NCBI GenBank assembly: GCA_020633675.1
Contig: JACKDE010000003.1
Span: 62,001-126,000, forward strand
Direction: 5' to 3'
DNA: 64,000 bases
From: Deferribacteres bacterium
GTDB lineage: Bacteria > Zhuqueibacterota > Zhuqueibacteria > Zhuqueibacterales > Geothermadaptataceae
The translations under genes were made by a program, and so were the position numbers. This document shows positions 27,496 to 35,484 of the stretch, in pieces. The notes beneath the pieces were generated by a model. The model was not told where the DNA came from and made no database searches. It saw only the letters and a program-made list of their open reading frames with translations. How positions within the stretch are numbered: position 1 is the first letter of the stretch; each line of letters starts with the position of its first letter.

Positions 27496-28413
27496 TCAAA
27501 CAAGAAAGCGACCACTGAGATCGGTCGCCGCGCGGAAAAGCAGGGAATGCAAATAAGCCAATTCAGCACGGTCACGGGTGTAGCCGCCACCGATCACACC
27601 GGCAACGGCAATCCCTTTCTGCAGACACGTTGACAATACAAAGCGCTCTCGCTTGATAATGCCATCTGTTGTCAGCATGAATTTTCCAAGCTTGTCATTT
27701 TTATGAACATCCACCCCGGCATCATAAAAAACCAAATCGGGGCGGAATTGATCGAGCAGGCTGGGCAGGTGCTCGGCGAGGATTTTGAGATAAAGTTGGT
27801 CGGAAGTGCTTTCTGGCAATCCAATATCGAGATCGCTTTTTTGTTTTAAAAATGGGAAATTGCGTTCGCAATGCATGGAAAATGTGAAGACACGCGGCTC
27901 ATCGCGAAACATAAACGCCGTGCCATCGCCCTGGTGCACATCGAGATCGACAATCATGATTTTGTGCTCTGCCCCTTCATTCAGCAAAGCCCGGGCTGCG
28001 ACCGCCAGATCGTTAAATATGCAGAACCCAGCGCCGAAGCCCGGAAAAGCATGGTGGGTACCGCCGGCGAGGTTGCAGGCCAGCCCATGCCTTAGAGCCA
28101 GTTTAGCGGTCAAATACGTACCGCCAACTGCAGTGCAGGTGCGGCGCACGAGTTGAGGGCTCCAGGGCAGGCCGATCTTTCGAACAGCGTTTTCTGAAAT
28201 TGTGCCTTCACAAAAATCGTAGATATAACGACTCTCATGGGCGGCTTCAAGCAGTTGGTAGCTGGCGATTTGCGGGCGAAAAATGCGTTCCTTCTGAGCG
28301 AGGCCGTCCTTTAGCAGCAATTCAAACAGAAGCTTAAATTTCGGCATCGGAAAACGATGATCGTGTGGAAGTGGCGTGACATAATCTTCGTGGTAAACAA
28401 AAGGAACACGCAT
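27496..28413 (-). CDS. Histone-deacetylase family hydrolase
   Basis: A 305-residue cytoplasmic zinc deacetylase of the arginase/HDAC fold. GGTHHAFPGFGAGFCIFND (His-His charge relay, near residue 115), DLDVHQGDGTA (two zinc ligands), DAGVDVHKND (third zinc Asp) and GGGYTRD (transition-state Tyr) are all present. Bacterial members deacetylate polyamines, acetoin-related or other small N-acetyl compounds. The start at 28413 begins with MRVPFVYHEDY, a usual HDAC start; the longer frame upstream overlaps the phytase gene and is not supported. Gap to the phytase gene is 49 bases. Confidence 0.9.
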   Translation of the reverse strand: MRVPFVYHEDYVTPLPHDHRFPMPKFKLLFELLLKDGLAQKERIFRPQIASYQLLEAAHESRYIYDFCEGTISENAVRKIGLPWSPQLVRRTCTAVGGTYLTAKLALRHGLACNLAGGTHHAFPGFGAGFCIFNDLAVAARALLNEGAEHKIMIVDLDVHQGDGTAFMFRDEPRVFTFSMHCERNFPFLKQKSDLDIGLPESTSDQLYLKILAEHLPSLLDQFRPDLVFYDAGVDVHKNDKLGKFMLTTDGIIKRERFVLSTCLQKGIAVAGVIGGGYTRDRAELAYLHSLLFRAATDLSGRFLV

Positions 28414-28462
28414 AGATTGGCTGGTATGCCTCGTATTTTTTGTCCCAAGTCTACACGCAGAC

Positions 28463-29680
28463 TTATTCGAACGAATCCGAGCCTGCGTCTTTGGTTCGCT
28501 GGCCTCCCGGCGTTGAGGAAGGCACGTCCTGACGCGAAGCACCCATCAGCCTTGGATCCCAGTCGGTATCAATAATCAACGGCGGCTTGGTTGCCCTCGC
28601 GATCTCATCCCAAGGTACCAATTTAAAATTTTGAAAACCAGTTTCGTTTTTGCCATCTTGTACGACAAACACACCTTTGGGAAAAAGCGGCCCGAGATTG
28701 AAATTGCTCACATCGATGCCATCTGTGCCACCAACTTCATCGATGCCATTTCCTGCAACAATCTCAAAGCTGGCGATAAATTTATTGCTGCCTGTGCGCT
28801 CATAAACAACAAATTCATCGGCGCCCTGACTCGAGGCGATCAAATAGCCAGAACCATCCTTTCTGTAATAAATCGTTAAGCCTTCGACGTCATCATCCAG
28901 TTTGCCGTTGGGGGCAATGCCGTCAACAAAGACCGGCTCGGAACGACCGGTTGGTTCGGCGCTAAATCGCCAAATGCCCACATCTTCTTCAGCTACATAC
29001 AAATAGCCGAAAAAATCGTCAGCTACAAGGCCTTCTGTTTGACTGCTCACAGAAAGGGAACGCACCAGGCGGGCATCGACTCTGCCCCTGCCATTGTCAA
29101 ACAATTCCCATTGTTCGATTGCCCCTGACTTCGAGTTGACGAAGCAGTAGTACTTTGCCGAAATCGCGCTGTAGTACATCGCGAAGCCATAAACATTCAT
29201 GTCTGGCTTGAACTCTCCTGCAGCCACGTTGTAAAGCAGCCGTGTCTTGGGATTAACGGCGTAGACTCCAATCAGATCTTCATCCTGCTCGCTAAAGCAA
29301 ACCAGTGTCGTCGGCACACCGCCGAGCATGAAATTGTAGCGCAGGTCGACGTTATTGGGCTCCATCCCATCGATGTACTGGATTTGAGATCCATCCAAAT
29401 TGTATACCGCCAAGCCGCCGCCACTTTTTACGGCGCCGATGATTGTGCTCAGCGAGACATCAGTCGGATGAATCCAGATCGCAATGTCATCAGCCGCGTC
29501 GCCGCTGGTTGGTACCGGATCGGTTTCAACAGTCGCCGAAACATAAGCACTGGCGTGTTTAGACTTTGCTTTCGATTGCTTCGATTTTGGCGGATCTTCG
29601 TTGTTGGACAGACTGGCAGCAACGGCCCAGATCAGCCCGAACATTGCCAAAATAAAAATTGGAATCAGTCGCTTTTTCAT
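28463..29680 (-). CDS. Beta-propeller phytase (3-phytase)
   Basis: A 405-residue exported phytase. A signal peptide (RLIPIFILAMFGLIWAVA) is followed by a Lys/Ser-rich linker, then the six-bladed propeller: GDAADDIAIWIHPTD, GGGLAVYNLDG, NNVDLRYNF, DDVEGLTIYY and FPKGVFVVQDG. The Asp-rich sites bind calcium, and the enzyme removes phosphate from inositol hexakisphosphate. The start at 29680 has GAGGA at normal spacing. Here it may serve phosphate or inositol supply rather than glycan breakdown. It is the first gene after the 29,752-29,780 promoter. Confidence 0.92.
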   Translation of the reverse strand: MKKRLIPIFILAMFGLIWAVAASLSNNEDPPKSKQSKAKSKHASAYVSATVETDPVPTSGDAADDIAIWIHPTDVSLSTIIGAVKSGGGLAVYNLDGSQIQYIDGMEPNNVDLRYNFMLGGVPTTLVCFSEQDEDLIGVYAVNPKTRLLYNVAAGEFKPDMNVYGFAMYYSAISAKYYCFVNSKSGAIEQWELFDNGRGRVDARLVRSLSVSSQTEGLVADDFFGYLYVAEEDVGIWRFSAEPTGRSEPVFVDGIAPNGKLDDDVEGLTIYYRKDGSGYLIASSQGADEFVVYERTGSNKFIASFEIVAGNGIDEVGGTDGIDVSNFNLGPLFPKGVFVVQDGKNETGFQNFKLVPWDEIARATKPPLIIDTDWDPRLMGASRQDVPSSTPGGQRTKDAGSDSFE

Positions 29681-29751
29681 GATGCGTGTCCTCGAAGTAT
29701 TGAATGTTAGATTTTCATCCCGATTGTGGAATCGCAATGTGCTCGTGCTTG

Positions 29752-29780
29752 AATATACCTGCGTTGCACGGTATTGACAG
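29752..29780 (-). promoter_or_regulatory. Sigma-70-like promoter of the phytase gene
   Basis: On the minus strand: -35 CTGTCA, 17-base spacer, -10 TATATT. It lies 72 bases upstream of the start. The -10 is good, the -35 is four of six. Confidence 0.45.
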
Positions 29781-29998
29781 AACATGAGCGAAAAACCGCA
29801 GTCGAAAACTGCCTGCGTTTTGCTTTCAGAAATGGGAAAGCCATCATTACTTTATCGTGAAAAACCAGCTGATTAGTCTATTGCGAATTACAAAAGCCAT
29901 GTCCCTTGCTGCTGCGGGAAATCATGCCCGTGTCTTCAGCTTGAGATTGCATTTGGACACGAATGACGGCCTGCGTTTTTTTATGCAGGGATAACGGC

Positions 29999-30043
29999 AA
30001 AAAAAAACGGGATTTTCAAGAAACGAATTCCTTAAAAATCCCG
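29999..30043 (-). terminator. Rho-independent terminator of the sorting-domain gene
   Basis: On the minus strand the stem CGGGATTTT / AAAATCCCG extends through AAGGAA-TTCG-TTTCTT, giving a stable TTCG tetraloop, followed by nine T. It begins 41 bases after the stop codon. Confidence 0.88.
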
Positions 30044-30084
30044 CTTAGTTTAAAATTGCACTTTGATAAGCAAATCGAAGCCGC

Positions 30085-31206
30085 TTACTTGACCATGACC
30101 ATCATTTTGGATTTGACCACGCCATTGGCTTTCAAGCGATAAATGTAGCGGCCGCTGGCGACTTTCGCGCCCATCGCATCGGTGCCGTCCCATGCAATAC
30201 TGTGACTGCCCGCAGACATGTCCTGATCGACCAGCGTATTAATCAATCTGCCCTGCAAATCGAAAATGGCCAGTTCGACCGGTCCCGCGGTTCCGACACT
30301 GTAGCGGATCTGCGTTTCCGGATTGAATGGATTCGGAAAATTCTGTGCCAAATCAAAGGTGGTCGGCAGGATGGCGTCACCCGGTTGATCTTCCACCGAT
30401 GTGGTTGGAGCTTGAGTAGCACGCATAAAGGTGCTGGCATCCGTAAAATTGAGATTGGTCTCATTTTCCTGACTCTCAATCTGAGCAACTAACAAATCTA
30501 CCTTTGAAATCCAATTATAGCTAATGAGCGTAGTCGTATCAATTGTCACAACGCCATTAAAGTTTGAAATCGACCATGATGTATCTACGGTACTGATTCG
30601 CAAGCAATCAAATGTACCGCCGGGCAGTTTAACTTGCCCCCAGGCATCGATTGCACTATATGAGATTGTACTATCAGTTGTAGAAAAGAAAGGAGGAAAA
30701 GAAGTTGAAACGACAGAGGTATCACTCCATGTCATCCCAAACTGAACAGGCAGCAGCGTAAAACGCTCTGTCTCCTTTTCAATTAGTGTTGTATCAGGAA
30801 TTGAAATCGCACTGCCAAGCGCTACAACTGCGTTGTCCTGCACATTGAGATAACTATAAAAAGAGCCCTCGATTCCTTCAACAGTATTCCGTATTCTTAG
30901 AACAAGGTTTGCATCTGTAAATTCACTCGCAGCCGGGGTTTGCGCAGGATCGAGCCAGTCAAAGCTACTCACAAAAGGAGAATCTATCGTGATTGCTGTA
31001 AAATCCCACATTTGCAGCTGATTATTTGCTGTTCCAACGTTAACAGCCACGTTGTCAGTCGTGCTCAATTCAATACCAAAGCTGCGACCTTTCATGGCTA
31101 AAAAATCATCTTTTGAAATGGATATTTGAGAAAAAGCAGTGCAGGGAAGTGCGAGCAGCAGCGCCGTGCCACATAAAATCATTTTTTTTCGTAACGAATT
31201 AGTCAT
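30085..31206 (-). CDS. Secreted protein of unknown function with Por-type sorting domain
   Basis: A 373-residue protein with a signal peptide (KKMILCGTALLLALPCTAFSQ). The middle 260 residues are predicted beta-rich with no family I recognise. The last 80 residues start at DLAQNFPNPFNPETQIRYS and end in SGRYIYRLKANGVVKSKMMVMVK-like sequence, the classic C-terminal sorting domain that directs proteins to the type IX secretion system. The start at 31206 has the strong site AGGAGG. A promoter (31258-31286) and a terminator (29999-30043) make this a single-gene unit. The function is unknown; it may bind or carry substrate at the surface. Confidence 0.85.
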   Translation of the reverse strand: MTNSLRKKMILCGTALLLALPCTAFSQISISKDDFLAMKGRSFGIELSTTDNVAVNVGTANNQLQMWDFTAITIDSPFVSSFDWLDPAQTPAASEFTDANLVLRIRNTVEGIEGSFYSYLNVQDNAVVALGSAISIPDTTLIEKETERFTLLPVQFGMTWSDTSVVSTSFPPFFSTTDSTISYSAIDAWGQVKLPGGTFDCLRISTVDTSWSISNFNGVVTIDTTTLISYNWISKVDLLVAQIESQENETNLNFTDASTFMRATQAPTTSVEDQPGDAILPTTFDLAQNFPNPFNPETQIRYSVGTAGPVELAIFDLQGRLINTLVDQDMSAGSHSIAWDGTDAMGAKVASGRYIYRLKANGVVKSKMMVMVK

Positions 31207-31257
31207 AAAAAAGCCTCCTGTTAAAAAGTGTACATCCATTTTTAGAACGTGGCTGCG

Positions 31258-31286
31258 AATATATATTGCTGTTTTACAAATTGCAA
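31258..31286 (-). promoter_or_regulatory. Sigma-70-like promoter of the sorting-domain gene
   Basis: On the minus strand: -35 TTGCAA, 17-base spacer, -10 TATATT, 52 bases before the start codon. The rest of the 286-base divergent gap holds no gene. Confidence 0.65.
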
Positions 31287-31492
31287 GTATTGATTCAAAC
31301 AGTAAATTTTTTAATAAGGACTGTTCCTTTGTTGGGTTGTCTCGCAACACCGAAAGGAAAGCCTGCACTGCCGCTGCGTTTCAGATTAGAATGAACCGTG
31401 CTCGAAACGGATATTCTATTTGCTTATTCATCAAAAAATGACCAGATTAACAAATTCCAAGCGATGTCGGTATTCATTTAAGCGGGAATGTT

Positions 31493-31894
31493 ATGATCCA
31501 GCGCGACTACATTATGCGAATGATTTACATGCTCACGGATGTACTGCTGCGGGTATTCAAATTGAAAGAACAAAAAGAGTATGATGTGGCGCTGGACGAA
31601 ATCGGCAAGACGATCGAAGAGCTCTTTGCAGCGGAAGCGAGCCTGCTGAAAGTCGTTGATCCAATGACGGCTGCCCAACTCCTGGGGCATTGGCAAAAAG
31701 TGAAAATATTGGCGACACTGTACCGCGAGCAAGGCGAGATCTACGCTCAGCAACAAAACATACAGGCCGCGCTGGCCAAACTGGAGCAATCTGCAGTGCT
31801 GTACGGTGAAGCTGTGAAATTGAAGGGCGTACCGGACAATGAGTGCAGCGAAGCACAGAACTCGATCACTGAGTTGATTGCTCAGCTCAATTGA
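31493..31894 (+). CDS. Small helical protein (DUF6483-like)
   Basis: A 133-residue all-helical cytoplasmic protein. MIQRDYIMRMIYMLTDVLLR at the start, then LKEQKEYDVALDEIGKTIEE and a TPR-like helix pair (LATLYREQGEIYAQQQN). It resembles the small DUF6483 proteins known mainly from Firmicutes, which have no assigned function. GGGA precedes the ATG at close spacing. It stands alone, with an AraC-type regulator 267 bases downstream in the same direction. Confidence 0.6.
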   Translation: MIQRDYIMRMIYMLTDVLLRVFKLKEQKEYDVALDEIGKTIEELFAAEASLLKVVDPMTAAQLLGHWQKVKILATLYREQGEIYAQQQNIQAALAKLEQSAVLYGEAVKLKGVPDNECSEAQNSITELIAQLN

Positions 31895-32025
31895 ACTGAC
31901 CAGCACTTGTGTAAAATCTGAGTTGTTCACGTAGGGAATATGCTGAATCCGCAGCTTTAAGATGCTCTTAACACCTTCTTTTGTGCCTTATCCGCAAATT
32001 TTTTAAACAAACAGTCACAAAAAAC

Positions 32026-32053
32026 TTGGAATCCTGCTACTTTCTCATAAATT
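32026..32053 (+). promoter_or_regulatory. Possible promoter of the AraC-type regulator
   Basis: TTGGAA, 16-base spacer, TAAATT, about 110 bases upstream of the start codon. Moderate match only. Confidence 0.35.
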
Positions 32054-32161
32054 TGGCTGATACGTACGCCAAAAATCCTTTTACCTTAAATCCATCGCCG
32101 CTGATTCGCCGAGCGCCATTGGAATTATCAATAAAAATGTGAGCAAAGGGAGAGAGTCAAG

Positions 32162-33097
32162 ATGTCAAAGTTAGTGCTTGTTAAAGATGAACCCGTTTCT
32201 CTCACACGCAAACCCATCGAATTGAACCTGCCAGAGTATGGGATTTACATTGGAGAAAGCCGTCATGAGCGAGGTTTTGAAATGGATCCAATGCGAAATG
32301 ACTATACCAAGGTTTATTACATACTCGAGGGCGCCGCTGATTGCATCACGCAGGACAAAACCATCAAGCTCTCGCCCGAGAACCTGTTGGTCATCCCGAC
32401 TGGCATGGAGCATTATCTGAAGGATAATGAAAACTCCCCTCTATCACTTTATATTCTCGCAATCGAGCACGACAGCCTGGACAACCTGGACACTTTTCAA
32501 AAGCAAATCAAGCTTCTGGATGAACTCGGCACAAAGCACTTCCAGCCACTGATGCAGCACGATTATGCGGCATATGAAATCCCGCGCAACATCCGTAAAA
32601 TTTTGTATGAGCAACGGGTTAAAACACCGGGGTACATTCCGGTGATTCAGGCAACCATGCTGAGCATGATTGTGGCCATCAATCGCATCTTTATGAATAT
32701 CCCAGTCATGCAGCAGTTCGAGGATGACAAACCGACTGTTGCCCGCATCCGCCAGGTTGCGAACTACATCCGCAGCAATTTCTATGAGCCGATTTCGGTT
32801 GAACACATGGCGCGCATGGCCTGTCTGAGCGTGCGGCAATTTACCAACCAGTTCAAGGCTGTGCATGGCGTCACCTTCATGCAGTATTTGCATTATCACC
32901 GCGTCAGCTTCGCGCAAAAATTGCTTGCAGAAACCGACCAGGACATCAGTGCGATTTGCTTTGAATCGGGCTTCAACGATCTCGCCCACTTCTATCGTAT
33001 CTTCAAGCGGCTTAGCGGGTGTTCACCTCGCAAATATCGACTCAACGCACATAAAGAAGCATTGAAAAATGCGCAGCCTGAGAATGAAAAAGCCTGA
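32162..33097 (+). CDS. AraC family transcriptional regulator with cupin sensor
   Basis: A 311-residue DNA-binding protein. The N-terminal cupin domain (YYILEGAADC, LLVIPTGMEHY) would bind a small ligand, often a sugar. The C-terminal pair of helix-turn-helix motifs is seen at ISVEHMARMACLSVRQFTNQF (about residue 215) and DISAICFESGFNDLAHFYRIFKR (about residue 262), with the usual SPRKYR end. The ribosome site GGGAGAGAG is good. It is the only local regulator, so it may control the glycan locus across the divergent gap or the genes downstream; this is inference. Confidence 0.9.
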   Translation: MSKLVLVKDEPVSLTRKPIELNLPEYGIYIGESRHERGFEMDPMRNDYTKVYYILEGAADCITQDKTIKLSPENLLVIPTGMEHYLKDNENSPLSLYILAIEHDSLDNLDTFQKQIKLLDELGTKHFQPLMQHDYAAYEIPRNIRKILYEQRVKTPGYIPVIQATMLSMIVAINRIFMNIPVMQQFEDDKPTVARIRQVANYIRSNFYEPISVEHMARMACLSVRQFTNQFKAVHGVTFMQYLHYHRVSFAQKLLAETDQDISAICFESGFNDLAHFYRIFKRLSGCSPRKYRLNAHKEALKNAQPENEKA

Positions 33098-33112
33098 ACT
33101 GCGGCCGCTCCC

Positions 33113-33141
33113 TTGACATTCACTCTACCATTTTCTATATT
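33113..33141 (+). promoter_or_regulatory. Near-consensus sigma-70 promoter of the aminopeptidase operon
   Basis: TTGACA (33113-33118), 17-base spacer, TATATT (33136-33141). It lies 52 bases before the M29 start and probably drives the M29-SelW-lactamase-thioredoxin gene set. Confidence 0.85.
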
Positions 33142-33192
33142 GCACGCCCAAATTTACAGCAACTGAGCGCATAATTCAGGAGCATTTCACCC

Positions 33193-34308
33193 ATGAAAGA
33201 CCCTCGTCATCAACAACTTGCACAGGTTTTGATCAACCATTCTACCCGTCTGCAAAAAGGCGAACGCATTTTGATCGAAGCCATTGACGTCCCGCACGAT
33301 TTGGTCGTTGAACTGATCCGCCAGGCGCGTGATGGTGGCGGCGTTCCCTTCGTTACGCTCAAGAGCAATGAAGTCTCGCGGGCCCTGGTGTCCGCTTTGC
33401 CCGAGCAAGGTTTTAAAAGTTGGGGACAGTTTGAAGCGGCGCGCATGCAGGAGATGGATGCGTACATCGGCATTCGCGGCAGTCATAACATTGCGGAGAT
33501 GTCCGATGTGAGCAGCAGCCAGCTCGGCTTTTATAAAAGCCATTTTTTAAAGCCGGTGCATTTTGATATCCGTGTGCCGAAAACCAAGTGGGTGGTGCTG
33601 CGCTATCCAACAAGCTCGATGGCGCAACAGGCGGGAATGAGCACGGAGGCATTCGAGGATTTTTATTTCCGCGTTTGTACGCTCGACTATGGCAAAATGT
33701 CCGAGCGCATGCAGGTTTTGCAGAAACGCATGCAGGCAGCCGACCATGTTAAAATTACTGGCCAAAACACGCATCTTGAGTTCAGCATCAAAGACATCCC
33801 TGCCATTCCATGTGGCGGTGAGCACAATATTCCTGATGGCGAATGCTTCACAGCACCAGTGCGCGATAGTGTGAATGGCTACATCCAGTACAACGCCGCA
33901 ACCATTTATGAAGGCGTGGCTTTCAATAATATTCGGCTTGAATTCGAAAATGGTAAAGTTATTAACGCCACCGGCGATAAGACCGAGCGGCTCAACGAAA
34001 TCCTTGATACGGACGAGGGCGCGCGCTATGTCGGCGAATTTGCTATCGGATTCAATCCACACATAACCACACCGATGCTCGACATTTTGTTCGACGAGAA
34101 GATCGCCGGCTCGTTCCACTTCACGCCCGGACAGGCTTATGAGCTTGCAGACAATGGCAACAGATCGAAGGTGCACTGGGACATGGTGATGTTGCAAACG
34201 CCCGAATATGGTGGAGGCGAAATCTATTTCGATGGCGAATTGATCCGGAAAGATGGCATGTTTGTGCCGGAAGACTTGCAGCCGCTCAACCCGAAAAATC
34301 TGATTTAA
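33193..34308 (+). CDS. M29 family aminopeptidase
   Basis: A 371-residue cytoplasmic metallo-aminopeptidase of the thermophilic AmpT/AmpS type. The metal ligands are visible: GEHNIPDGECFTAPV (two Glu), GEFAIGFN, EKIAGSFHFTPGQAYELA (Glu, His, Tyr) and HWDMV (His, Asp). It removes N-terminal residues from peptides using two cobalt or zinc ions. The ATG has an AGGAG site ten bases upstream, and the promoter at 33113-33141 is just ahead. It is followed 26 bases later by the SelW-like selenoprotein gene. Confidence 0.92.
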   Translation: MKDPRHQQLAQVLINHSTRLQKGERILIEAIDVPHDLVVELIRQARDGGGVPFVTLKSNEVSRALVSALPEQGFKSWGQFEAARMQEMDAYIGIRGSHNIAEMSDVSSSQLGFYKSHFLKPVHFDIRVPKTKWVVLRYPTSSMAQQAGMSTEAFEDFYFRVCTLDYGKMSERMQVLQKRMQAADHVKITGQNTHLEFSIKDIPAIPCGGEHNIPDGECFTAPVRDSVNGYIQYNAATIYEGVAFNNIRLEFENGKVINATGDKTERLNEILDTDEGARYVGEFAIGFNPHITTPMLDILFDEKIAGSFHFTPGQAYELADNGNRSKVHWDMVMLQTPEYGGGEIYFDGELIRKDGMFVPEDLQPLNPKNLI

Positions 34309-34334
34309 AATATTAGGAATCCAAGGCGCAGAAG

Positions 34335-34556
34335 ATGAATATCTCAATCGAATATTGCATGATGTGAGGCTACGAGCCTCGGGCCATCAGTTTGAAGGCC
34401 ATGATAGCATACAAACACCCGCAGGCCAAAATCGAAATGATCGGGTCCAGCGGTGGCGTGTTTGAAATTAATTTCAACGGTCAATTGATTTTTTCCAAAA
34501 AACAAACCGGGCGATTCCCTACCCATGACGAAATTCTTAAAGTTCTCGAATCCTGA
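34335..34556 (+). CDS. selW: SelW/Rdx-like selenoprotein (in-frame TGA read as selenocysteine)
   Basis: Read with TGA at 34365-34367 as Sec, this 73-codon frame gives MNISIEYCMMUGYEPRAISL, then a stretch ending in SGGVFEINFNGQLIFSK and TGRFPTHDEILKVLES. These are the landmarks of the SelW/SelT/SelH (Rdx) thioredoxin-like family: CxxC or CxxU followed by GYxPRA, then GGVFE, G-LI-SK and GRFP in order. The redox motif CMMU sits at residues 8-11, exactly where the family has it. The alternative, a nonsense mutation in a dead gene, is less likely because the frame before and after the TGA is intact and conserved. The real stop at 34554 overlaps the start of the next gene by 32 bases. Proteins of this family are small cytoplasmic oxidoreductases of still unclear substrate. 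Confidence 0.85.
34383..34408 (+). promoter_or_regulatory. Candidate bacterial SECIS element
   Basis: Downstream of the TGA the RNA can fold GCCATCA / TGATAGC (six pairs, one C-A mismatch) with a 12-base loop that begins with G, 23 bases after the TGA. A G in the first loop positions at roughly 16-37 bases from UGA is the known bacterial pattern. A competing stem GAGGC/GCCTC lies directly at the TGA. Confidence 0.5.
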
Positions 34557-35481
34557 TTTGATCTGCCATCCGGCGGCTTGGCTGTTATGCTTTGCGCTGA
34601 TTCTGCAAGCCTGCTCCCCGGCAAACGATGAAAGCGCAATCCCCATGCTCCCCAAAAACGAACTGAACGCTTTTGTACAGCACCTATCCGACAGTTTGCA
34701 CGCGCAAACCATCGCCGTTTCACTGTACGATCTGGAAACCGGTGAATCCTTCCATCATAACGAAAAAGAGCTTTTGCATGCGGCCAGCACCATGAAAGTG
34801 CCGGTCATGATCGAGCTGTATCGCCAGGCGGAAGCTGGTACCTTCTCCATCGACGATTCGATTGCCATAAAAAATCAATTTCGCAGCATTGTCGATGATA
34901 GCGAGTACAAGATCAGCGAGGACAGTGAGAATACGCTTTATGAAAAAATCGGTCAAAAAGCCGCCATTCGCGACCTGATGTCGCTAATGATAACCTGGAG
35001 CAGCAATCTCGCGACCAACCTGCTCATCGAGCTGGTCGATGCAAAAAGCGTGACCAATACCATGCATGAGCTGGGTGCTCCAGATATTCAGGTGCTGCGT
35101 GGCGTGGAGGATATCAAAGCTTATCGCAAAGGCTGGAGCAACCGCACAACTTCCTATGACATGATGATGGTGATGCGTGCTATCGCAGAAAACAAAGCGG
35201 CTTCAAAGGAAAACTGTGCGGAGATGATCGACATTTTGAAACAGCAGCATTTCACAGAAGGCATTGCCAGCGGCGTGCCGGAAGGTGTAGCAACTGCCAG
35301 CAAATCTGGAGCCATCACCGCCATTCAGCACGATTGTGGCATCGTTTTTCCACCCGACCGTAAACCATATATTCTCATTGTGCTTACAAAAGGTATCGCC
35401 GTTCCCAAAGATGCGCAGAAAGCCATCGCGGCGATTTCAAAAAAAGTCTACCAAACACTTAATCCGACAACAGATAATTGA
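34525..35481 (+). CDS. Class A beta-lactamase-like serine hydrolase, lipoprotein
   Basis: A 318-residue exported lipoprotein (lipobox LILQAC, Cys near residue 30). The serine-hydrolase motifs are AASTMK (SxxK, Ser88), WSSNLATN (SxN motif) and KSG (the KTG position), with VEDIKAY in the omega-loop area where Glu166 would lie. It fits class A beta-lactamases and their relatives. The activity may be on beta-lactams or on another ester or amide. The start at 34525 overlaps the selenoprotein stop; a TTG at 34558 would give a shorter signal. Co-transcribed with the M29 aminopeptidase and thioredoxin-like genes. Confidence 0.85.
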   Translation: MTKFLKFSNPDLICHPAAWLLCFALILQACSPANDESAIPMLPKNELNAFVQHLSDSLHAQTIAVSLYDLETGESFHHNEKELLHAASTMKVPVMIELYRQAEAGTFSIDDSIAIKNQFRSIVDDSEYKISEDSENTLYEKIGQKAAIRDLMSLMITWSSNLATNLLIELVDAKSVTNTMHELGAPDIQVLRGVEDIKAYRKGWSNRTTSYDMMMVMRAIAENKAASKENCAEMIDILKQQHFTEGIASGVPEGVATASKSGAITAIQHDCGIVFPPDRKPYILIVLTKGIAVPKDAQKAIAAISKKVYQTLNPTTDN

Positions 35482-35484
35482 GAT

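Larger units (their letters stand above)
29681..30084. other. Intergenic region, promoter and terminator only
   Basis: These 404 bases contain the phytase promoter (29752-29780), an imperfect CCTGC/GCAGG hairpin near 29970-29989 and the terminator of the upstream sorting-domain gene (29999-30043). No open reading frame of interest is seen. Confidence 0.6.

Noticed and set aside
27352..27633. Plus-strand open frame between amidohydrolase and deacetylase genes
   Set aside because: It overlaps the 3' end of the deacetylase gene in antisense and has no recognisable protein features.
34365..34367. TGA as a true stop with a dead SelW gene
   Set aside because: The frame continues for 62 codons with every family landmark in place and no other stop; Sec reading explains it better, though Sec machinery is not visible in the window.
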